Source of the DNA: an uncultured Actinomycetes bacterium
GTDB lineage: Bacteria; Actinomycetota; Actinomycetes; Nanopelagicales; Nanopelagicaceae
Direction of reading: 5' to 3'
Assembly (NCBI GenBank): GCA_903899375.1
Contig: CAIUIT010000090.1
Coordinates: 1 to 39,799, forward strand
DNA: 39,799 nt
This document shows positions 34,192 through 39,799 of this stretch, in pieces; positions within the stretch are counted from its first letter, which is position 1, and every line of letters begins with the position of its first letter. The position numbers and the translations under genes are program-made. A model generated the notes under the pieces. It was not told the origin of the DNA. It saw only the letters and a list, made by a program, of their open reading frames with translations, and did not search any database.

Positions 34192-35571
34192 TTAATGGGC
34201 AGATGCCCGAACCGCCGCTGCGACGGATGTTACAACCCGAGGATCGAAGACGCTAGGGACTATGAAATTTGCATTGAGCTGATCTGAACTAACGCAGTCA
34301 GATATTGCGTATGCAGCAGCTACCAGCATCTTGTCTGTGATCTTATGAATCCGACCATCTAGAAGACCCCTGAAGATTCCAGGGAAGGCCAACACATTGT
34401 TAATTTGGTTCGGATGATCGCTGCGACCTGTTGCAACAACTGCGGCGTACTTGCGTGCGATTACGGGATCAATCTCTGGCTCGGGGTTGGCCAAAGCGAA
34501 GACAATCGAACCTGGCGCCATAGCTGCGACATCGGATTCCGTTAATACATTTGGTGCACTCACCCCGATAAAGATGTCAGCTCCAACCATGGCATCGCTG
34601 AGCGAACCGCGGAAATCACCGGGATTGCAATTATCAACGAACCAGGTACGCATAACATCATCACCAGGTTTGTTCTCGAAGACCAGACCGTCTTTATCGA
34701 AGCCAATAATATTCTTTGCCCCACTAGCAACGAGAAGACGAGCAACTGCAGTGCCTGCAGCTCCCGCACCACTCATGACGATTTTGCTATCTGCAAGGTT
34801 CTTTTTTACAAATTTAAGTGCATTTGTCATCGCGGCGAGCACAACGATTGCTGTTCCATGCTGGTCGTCGTGAAAAACTGGAATGTCCAGTAGCTCGCGC
34901 AATCGGCGTTCAACTTCAAAACAGCGTGGAGCAGATATATCTTCGAGATTAATTCCTCCATAGACCGGAGCGATGATCTGTACTGTGCGGACGATCTCAT
35001 CGACATCCTGGGTATCCAGGCATACCGGCCAGGCGTCGACATCAGCAAAGCGTTTGAAGAGCGCTGCCTTGCCTTCCATAACCGGAAGTGCAGCTTCCGG
35101 GCCGATGTTACCCAGGCCAAGAACTGCGGAACCATCTGTAACTACCGCGACGGTATTTCGCTTGATGGTTAACCGGCGAGCATCTTCTGGGTCGGCAGCA
35201 ATCGCTTGGGAGATACGTGCTACCCCGGGAGTGTAAGCGCGCGACAAATCATCACGAGTTTTCAAAGGGACTTTTGAATTGACTTCGATCTTGCCGCCGA
35301 GGTGTAATAAAAATGTCCGATCACTCACTTTACGAACTGTAAGCAAGGGATTTTCTGAGATTGCAGCGCTGATCCGTTCGGCATGTTCGCTGTCCAGTGC
35401 ATCACAAGAGACATCTACAGTTACTCGATCGATGAATGATTCGACAACATCAAGGGCGGTGATTGAAGCGCCCGCCGCGGTGATCGCAGCAGTAATCTCG
35501 GCAACAGGCTGTGCCGAAGGCGGACCTTCAACACGAATTGTTATTGCATATCCAGGACTGGTTGATGCCAT
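34192..35571 (-). CDS. NAD(P)-dependent malic enzyme with N-terminal ACT-like domain
   Basis: This 459-residue enzyme decarboxylates malate to pyruvate. Residues 1-75 look like an ACT-type regulatory domain (YAITIRVEGPPSAQPVAEIT), common in actinobacterial malic enzymes. The catalytic part includes SRAYTPGVARI, VVTDGSAVLGLGNIG, DDQHGTAIV and a Rossmann nucleotide motif SGAGAAGTAVARLL. The domain order suggests allosteric control by an amino acid or similar small ligand. The ATG shares one base with the upp stop codon (TAATG), so translation is coupled. This pairing of a central-carbon enzyme with uracil salvage is unusual. Confidence 0.92.
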   Translation of the reverse strand: MASTSPGYAITIRVEGPPSAQPVAEITAAITAAGASITALDVVESFIDRVTVDVSCDALDSEHAERISAAISENPLLTVRKVSDRTFLLHLGGKIEVNSKVPLKTRDDLSRAYTPGVARISQAIAADPEDARRLTIKRNTVAVVTDGSAVLGLGNIGPEAALPVMEGKAALFKRFADVDAWPVCLDTQDVDEIVRTVQIIAPVYGGINLEDISAPRCFEVERRLRELLDIPVFHDDQHGTAIVVLAAMTNALKFVKKNLADSKIVMSGAGAAGTAVARLLVASGAKNIIGFDKDGLVFENKPGDDVMRTWFVDNCNPGDFRGSLSDAMVGADIFIGVSAPNVLTESDVAAMAPGSIVFALANPEPEIDPVIARKYAAVVATGRSDHPNQINNVLAFPGIFRGLLDGRIHKITDKMLVAAAYAISDCVSSDQLNANFIVPSVFDPRVVTSVAAAVRASAH

Positions 35572-36209
35572 TACACAACTCCGTATAGTCGGTCGCCGGC
35601 ATCGCCTAGGCCGGGGATGATGTAGCCCTTCTCGTTCAATTTTTCATCTAAAGCTGCGGTAACGAGAGTTAGATTGGCTTTCGTCCCTGCGAACTCTTTC
35701 TCCAGCGCGGCGACACCTTCGGGTGAAGAGAGGATGCAGATCATCGTGATGTCCGTTGCACCTAAATCAATTAAGTAATGAATTGCAGAGATCAAAGTTC
35801 CACCGGTAGCGAGCATAGGATCGAGCACAAAGCACTCGTGGTTGTGTAAATCTTGAGGAAGTCGATTGGCGTAGGTCTTTGCTTGCAGGGTGTGTTCGTC
35901 GCGAACCATTCCTAAGAAGCCGACCTGAACTGATGGCATCAACCGGAGCATTCCTTCGAGCATGCCAAGGCCAGCGCGCAAGATCGGAATAACGACCGCG
36001 TCAGGCTTTGCCATTAGTGCGCCCTGAGCCATTGCGACTGGAGTTTTAACCGTGACTGGCACGGTCTTCACATCACGGGTGGCTTCATAGGCGAGCAAGG
36101 TGACGATTTCGCCAACTAGTTCCCGGAAGATCGATGAAGGGGTTCTCTCGTCGCGGAGAACGGTCACTTTATGGGTGATGAGCGGGTGCTGTGCTACATG
36201 GACTTTCAC
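35571..36209 (-). CDS. upp: Uracil phosphoribosyltransferase
   Basis: This 212-residue enzyme converts uracil and PRPP to UMP. The PRPP loop [10 protein letters not shown] and the C-terminal uracil-binding segment [15 protein letters not shown] are diagnostic. Length matches known UPRTs when the start is GTG at 36209 (giving [13 protein letters not shown]). A longer in-frame extension upstream has no family resemblance and would cross the promoter and the start of the divergent gene. TAAAGT ends 7 nt before the GTG and no Shine-Dalgarno is present, so the mRNA is probably leaderless. The gene is followed by malic enzyme with a 1-nt overlap. Confidence 0.95.
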   Translation of the reverse strand: MKVHVAQHPLITHKVTVLRDERTPSSIFRELVGEIVTLLAYEATRDVKTVPVTVKTPVAMAQGALMAKPDAVVIPILRAGLGMLEGMLRLMPSVQVGFLGMVRDEHTLQAKTYANRLPQDLHNHECFVLDPMLATGGTLISAIHYLIDLGATDITMICILSSPEGVAALEKEFAGTKANLTLVTAALDEKLNEKGYIIPGLGDAGDRLYGVV

Positions 36210-36216
36210 GAGCCCG

Positions 36217-36222
36217 ACTTTA
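36217..36222 (-). promoter_or_regulatory. -10 box TAAAGT of a probable leaderless upp promoter
   Basis: On the minus strand TAAAGT (36222-36217) ends 7 nt before the GTG at 36209, and the leader lacks a Shine-Dalgarno. The divergent tadA-associated gene starts at 36274. GATAAT lies only 3 nt before that ATG, so its own start site is less clear. Confidence 0.5.
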
Positions 36223-36273
36223 CCCGCGGAATCCAACCTTGTCGCGTATCCCAATCGGTGAGACGATAATGCT

Positions 36274-36753
36274 ATGACGAACCAGGCTGAGTTCAACACA
36301 GATGACTTCGGCGTGATTGCTTGGCGTGAAGATGGAGTGTGGCGCGCCTCACGGCTCGTCAATACTCGTGATCTTGGTTCAATTATGGATCAGTTGAAAG
36401 CTCAACAAGGCGAAGGCGGATCTATTGCTCTCATCGCGATTGATGAAGAATTCTTCCTTATTGCTCGGTGCAGCGGCTCTACGATGCAAATGATGTTGAG
36501 CGATGTTACCTATGCGATTGAATATGAAATCGCCGCTGATTTGATCGACGCTTTAGATCTTCCATACCCAGAAGATGAAGATGATCCACAACCTGGCGGT
36601 GATGTCGATCTTCTGACCGATTTTGGAATAAGCGCAATGGATCTTGAAGTTATGAGTGATGACTTAGAGATGTACCCAGAAGAGCAGATCACGGTGCTCG
36701 CTGGACGTTTGGGTTTCAGCGACCAGTTTGATCAACTGTACGATCGCAATTAA
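36274..36753 (+). CDS. tRNA adenosine deaminase-associated protein
   Basis: This 159-residue acidic protein is typical of actinobacteria, where it regularly precedes tadA. Conserved elements are [12 protein letters not shown] near the N-terminus, the alternating [10 protein letters not shown] segment, and a long Asp/Glu-rich part ([12 protein letters not shown]) followed by an alpha-helical tail with [15 protein letters not shown]. The molecular role is not established. It may assist TadA. The stop shares one base with the tadA ATG (TAATG). No Shine-Dalgarno precedes ATG at 36274. Confidence 0.9.
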   Translation: MTNQAEFNTDDFGVIAWREDGVWRASRLVNTRDLGSIMDQLKAQQGEGGSIALIAIDEEFFLIARCSGSTMQMMLSDVTYAIEYEIAADLIDALDLPYPEDEDDPQPGGDVDLLTDFGISAMDLEVMSDDLEMYPEEQITVLAGRLGFSDQFDQLYDRN

Positions 36754-37205
36754 TGGTGGATTACATTCCCCTTATGCGCGAAGCGATCGAAATCGCAAAG
36801 CTTGCTCTGGTAACAGATGATGTGCCCGTTGGAGCTTTAGTAATCAATCCTGCTGGGGCGATAGTTGGGCGTGGGAAGAATCTTCGAGAGATAAATAAGG
36901 ATCCAACTGCTCATGCAGAAATGGTGGCGCTACGTGAGGCCGCTTTAGTGCACAATAATTGGCGCCTTGATAATCACACTTTGATTGTGACCTTAGAGCC
37001 GTGCGCCATGTGCGCGGGAGCGATTGCGCAATCGCGGATGAAGACAGTGGTCTTTGGAGCGTGGGATGAGAAAGCCGGAGCCGTCGGTTCGGTCTGGGAT
37101 ATCTTGCGAGATCCGCGAAGTCCACATCAGGTTGAAGTAGTTGCTGGCATTTTGGAAGAAGAATGCGCTGCACTCTTGCGGGAATTCTTTAAAGAGAAGC
37201 GTTAG
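36753..37205 (+). CDS. tadA: tRNA adenosine(34) deaminase TadA
   Basis: This 150-residue zinc enzyme converts wobble adenosine 34 to inosine in tRNA-Arg(ACG). The zinc and catalytic residues are His54 and Glu56 in HAE and Cys84/Cys87 in PCAMC. Length and TAHAEMVALREA fit the TadA family rather than cytosine or guanine deaminases. The ATG overlaps the preceding gene by 1 nt, so both are translated together. A tRNA-Ser gene begins 17 nt downstream of the stop, the usual neighbourhood for tadA in many bacteria. Confidence 0.94.
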   Translation: MVDYIPLMREAIEIAKLALVTDDVPVGALVINPAGAIVGRGKNLREINKDPTAHAEMVALREAALVHNNWRLDNHTLIVTLEPCAMCAGAIAQSRMKTVVFGAWDEKAGAVGSVWDILRDPRSPHQVEVVAGILEEECAALLREFFKEKR

Positions 37206-37209
37206 GGCG

Positions 37210-37215
37210 TATCCT
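37210..37215 (+). promoter_or_regulatory. -10 box TATCCT of tRNA-Ser
   Basis: TATCCT ends 7 nt before the mature 5' end of the tRNA at 37223. With the spacing seen at protein genes in the window, transcription would begin at or next to the first tRNA base, needing little 5' trimming. No clear -35 is visible. Confidence 0.4.
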
Positions 37216-37222
37216 CACCCCT

Positions 37223-37310
37223 GGTGGCGTGTCTGAGTGGCCTAAAGAGCACGTCTCGAAAGCGTGTGTTGGGTAACCAACCGTGGGTTCAAATCCCACC
37301 GCCACCGCCA
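37223..37310 (+). tRNA. tRNA-Ser with anticodon CGA
   Basis: The 88-nt gene folds as a class II tRNA: acceptor GGTGGCG pairs with CGCCACC (37300-37306), discriminator G at 37307, and CCA is encoded at 37308-37310. The anticodon stem CACGT/GCGTG closes the loop CTCGAAA with anticodon CGA at 37257-37259, reading UCG. The long variable arm is GTTGG-GTAA-CCAAC, and the T arm has GTGGG/CCCAC. Identity elements fit serine. Confidence 0.95.
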
Positions 37311-37321
37311 TAAAGTTTCAG

Positions 37322-39679
37322 CTACTGGTGATTAATAATGATTTCGTACGATGGGTTGAGAATTACAAGGTTGCCATCAGTTTCGCCGACCATACCTTCA
37401 GCGCACAATATGGAGCCGACTTCGAGCCCTGTGATCTCGCGTCGTCCGATAAATTGCAAGGTGATTCCGCCCGTTTCATCCCAAATCTCGATATCGACAT
37501 GAGGTGTTGAATTTGCAGGAGCATTTCGGATGTTAGTTACATGTCCAGTGACATGGGCCCGATGGCGCCATTGTGCGGCAGCGATGGGGTGGATATTTTC
37601 AGCGTAATGGCTGGTCTCTTCGAGTGTTATTGGTTCATCATCTAAACGACGAGTTTGAGATTTGGCAGGGATCTCTTCTGTGAGATCAGTTCCATGCTCT
37701 TCATGAACGGTTATTTGCCCACCGGTAATGATTCGCTCGACGTCAAATGGAATAATCGTCGCAACAACGCGTGGTAACTGCGATATAGGATCGGCAATTG
37801 CTTCAGCGGTGCGATCATGCATAAGGCGCCCAACAAAGCTGGAATACGAACGGCGAGGAAGTAGAAGTGTGAGTTCTACATCGGGTGATGTCGTTGCCCT
37901 AATCGCGTAATCAAGCGCGGCATTAGGAAGTCTGCGATCTGGGCAGTCAATAAATTCAATTGCTACATCTGCAAGAGCGGGATTGAGCATCCACGCTTTC
38001 TTTATTTCTTCTGCATGTTGATCATCGAGCACGAAGTGCACAGCTGAAACGCTGCGTGGGTTTACACTGCGCGCATAGCGGACCGCTCCAATTGTTGCTA
38101 GATCCACAATGTCCACGAGAACTGTTACCTCGTGGCGAGCAATAGTTACCGCACGAGTATTAATAGCATCAACTTTAAGTGCCGTTTGTTCCAAGCGATA
38201 TCTGCGGTTGAGGCGATTGAGCGCATAAACCAATATTGGTGTAATCGCTAAGACGACCCAGGCACCTTCGGTAAATTTAACCACTGCGAAAATTACGATG
38301 ATGCACGCAGAGACAATTCCAGAAAGTAAGTTAACAATGTTTCTATATGCCCAGCCCTTTGTTCGTTCTCTGCGTGCTTTCGATGCCATCCCAAAGCCGA
38401 CGAGAGAAAATCCGGTAAATACTCCCAACGCATAAAACGCGACCAGGCGATTAACTGAGCCGCCGGTTACCAGCACCAGCGTTGTTGCACCAGCTGCCAA
38501 GACAATAATTCCATTTGAAAATGCTAGGCGGTGTCCGCGCTTACTCAATTGACGGGGCAGGAATCCATCATTGGCAACAAAGTTAACAAGATAAGGGAAG
38601 CCAGAGAATGCAGTATTTGCACCAGTAATCAGGATCAACATGGTTGCTGCCTGCACAACATAGAACCAGACGGTGCCAAAAGTCGCCGATCCCATGGTTG
38701 CTTTTACGACTTGTGAAATCACGGTAGGTGAACCAGATGTATACGGCGTGGAAAATGTTCTATGCGCAAAGTAAGAAACACCAAAGACCATCGAGCCTAG
38801 AATCACTGACATAGCAACCAAGGTCTTGCGTGCGTTCACACCTTCTGGAGTGCGGAAGAGTGAAACACCGTCAGAGATTGCTTCAAGGCCAGTTAGTGAG
38901 GATCCGCCGTTTGCAAATGCGCGGAGCAAGATAAAGATTGCAGCAAAACTTAAAAGACCTTGAGCATGTCCGATGGCTACGGCACCGTGCAAGGTCGATG
39001 GATCATATTTTGGCAGGGTGCCGCGCATGATGCGGTAGATACCTGTTATGAACATAACCGTGAGTGAAATTACGAAGAAATACGTTGGCAGAGCGAAGGC
39101 GGCTCCGGCCTCTTTAACTCCGCGAAGATTTCCAAAAGTCAAAATTCCAATCACAACCAAGGTCATAATCACTTTGTAAGGTTGCAAGGCGGTGAACGTC
39201 GACAGGATTGCATCAATGCCCGCGGATGATTGAATCGCGACGGTCACGGTGTAATCGAGCATCAAGGCAACGGCAGCAATTTGAGAGAAGAGTGGTCCTA
39301 AATTATCTCGTGACACCACGTATGCCCCACCGGATCGCGTGTAGACCTGTACGACTTCGCGATATGAGAAGGTAACAATGACAAGCACGATGAGTACGAC
39401 CACTGTCATCGGCATCAAGATGCTAAATGCAGCTATGCCAAAAGCTGGGAGTAAGGCTAAAAGAATCTGCTCAGAACCGTATGCAGATGACGAGATGCAA
39501 TCGGAAGCCAGAATTCCTAGCGCGAATGTTTTGCTCAAACGTTGATGTGAAAGCGAGTGCCTATTGAGTGGCTTTCCTAAAACGGCCTTCTTGAGTTTGT
39601 AAGAAAGCGGGTCTTTCAGGTGGGCGTGCTCCTTGAGAACCTTGGGCTGCGGAGCGTCATCTATCCAAGCTTTTGGCAC
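37322..39679 (-). CDS. KimA-like potassium importer (APC fold) with C-terminal OB-fold fusion
   Basis: This 785-residue membrane protein has three parts. Residues about 45-490 form a 12-helix APC-type transporter similar to KimA/YdaO high-affinity K+ importers (SSSAYGSEQILLAL, GGAYVVSRDNLGP, LDYTVTVAIQSSAG). Residues about 505-660 form a cytoplasmic alpha/beta domain like that of KimA. Residues about 700-785 form an OB-fold with VTGHVTNIRN, DIEIWDETGGITLQFIGR, ITGLEVG and ILNPSYEI. The OB part closely resembles a separate small protein encoded beside TrkA and APC permease genes in other actinobacteria. Start GTG at 39679 follows AAGAAGG. It ends 12 nt beyond the convergent tRNA-Ser. Potassium is inferred from family similarity. 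Confidence 0.88.
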   Translation of the reverse strand: MPKAWIDDAPQPKVLKEHAHLKDPLSYKLKKAVLGKPLNRHSLSHQRLSKTFALGILASDCISSSAYGSEQILLALLPAFGIAAFSILMPMTVVVLIVLVIVTFSYREVVQVYTRSGGAYVVSRDNLGPLFSQIAAVALMLDYTVTVAIQSSAGIDAILSTFTALQPYKVIMTLVVIGILTFGNLRGVKEAGAAFALPTYFFVISLTVMFITGIYRIMRGTLPKYDPSTLHGAVAIGHAQGLLSFAAIFILLRAFANGGSSLTGLEAISDGVSLFRTPEGVNARKTLVAMSVILGSMVFGVSYFAHRTFSTPYTSGSPTVISQVVKATMGSATFGTVWFYVVQAATMLILITGANTAFSGFPYLVNFVANDGFLPRQLSKRGHRLAFSNGIIVLAAGATTLVLVTGGSVNRLVAFYALGVFTGFSLVGFGMASKARRERTKGWAYRNIVNLLSGIVSACIIVIFAVVKFTEGAWVVLAITPILVYALNRLNRRYRLEQTALKVDAINTRAVTIARHEVTVLVDIVDLATIGAVRYARSVNPRSVSAVHFVLDDQHAEEIKKAWMLNPALADVAIEFIDCPDRRLPNAALDYAIRATTSPDVELTLLLPRRSYSSFVGRLMHDRTAEAIADPISQLPRVVATIIPFDVERIITGGQITVHEEHGTDLTEEIPAKSQTRRLDDEPITLEETSHYAENIHPIAAAQWRHRAHVTGHVTNIRNAPANSTPHVDIEIWDETGGITLQFIGRREITGLEVGSILCAEGMVGETDGNLVILNPSYEIIINHQ

Positions 39680-39759
39680 GATTACCTTCTTCTTGAGTCA
39701 TGGCCCAATAAATGCATCAGGTGCAGATGATTATTTTAGGGTTAAACCCCCGAAATGAT

Positions 39760-39799
39760 TGGCGGAGAATGAGGGATTTGAACCCTCGAAAGGTTGCCC
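39760..39799 (-). tRNA. Partial tRNA-Ser (3' part)
   Basis: Only the 3' part is in the window. On the minus strand, CCA ends at 39760, discriminator G follows at 39763, and ATTCTCC forms the acceptor 3' strand. The T arm GAGGG/CCCTC has loop TTCAAAT, and ACCTTTC is part of a long variable arm. The long arm and discriminator G indicate serine. The anticodon lies outside the window. Confidence 0.8.

Noticed and set aside
34451-34873. 140-codon open frame opposite malic enzyme
   Set aside because: Ser/Ala/Pro-rich antisense shadow of conserved malic enzyme codons, with no ribosome binding site.
36210-36362. N-terminal extension of upp up to 36362
   Set aside because: The extra 51 residues show no UPRT similarity, cross the TAAAGT promoter box and overlap the divergent gene at 36274. 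GTG at 36209 gives the normal family length.
39739-39749. GGGTT-A-AACCC dyad near the partial tRNA-Ser as a terminator
   Set aside because: Only 4-5 bp with almost no loop, too weak to call.

Overview
The window is a gene-dense chromosomal segment with roughly 50% GC and no insertion sequence, prophage, CRISPR array or rRNA. Gene content points to an actinobacterium: the MurT/GatD pair, a tadA-linked tRNA adenosine deaminase-associated protein, a HmuTUV-like heme uptake set, an LCP protein and an actinobacterial type OB-fold domain. Compact genes, moderate GC and leaderless promoters suggest a small-genome aquatic lineage such as 'Ca. Nanopelagicales'. That placement is an inference.

Layout. 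Bases 1-3.8 kb: the end of a VOC protein, a fused alpha/beta E1 dehydrogenase and an aldehyde dehydrogenase. 3.8-7.5 kb: a heterodimeric ABC exporter. 7.6-12.4 kb: an APC permease, a DHA2-type MFS transporter and murT-gatD, closely packed on the + strand. 12.4-14.2 kb: a DEAD-box RNA helicase with a structured leader. 14.2-17.7 kb: a heme-type ABC importer (- strand), divergent from two paralogous secreted proteins with a neocarzinostatin-like cysteine pattern. Two identical inverted repeats lie at this divergent junction. 17.7-19 kb: a TetR regulator and an azoreductase diverging from a perfect 24-bp palindrome. 19-24.7 kb: a YdcZ-type transporter, an LCP ligase, an S51 peptidase, a small membrane protein, an MFS transporter and an HtrA/PDZ protease. 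24.8-34.1 kb: an Uup-like ABC-F protein, GalT and a sugar block (GH13, two permeases, a binding protein, GH1). 34.2-37.3 kb: malic enzyme, upp, the tadA pair and tRNA-Ser(CGA). 37.3-39.8 kb: a KimA-like potassium transporter with an OB-fold fused at its C-terminus, then a partial tRNA-Ser.

Working together. The sugar block would import an oligosaccharide and cleave it with two glycosidases, while GalT handles galactose 1-phosphate. MurT/GatD amidates lipid II and LCP attaches polymers to the wall.

Regulation visible in the sequence. At least seven genes have a TANNNT -10 box ending 6 or 7 nt before the start codon and no Shine-Dalgarno, which indicates leaderless mRNAs. Three convergent gene pairs carry strong hairpins inside the 3' coding end of the opposing gene. 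The most interesting items are the OB-fold/KimA fusion, the paired secreted proteins with the duplicated inverted repeat beside the heme importer, and the very compact bidirectional leaderless promoter at 21.1 kb.
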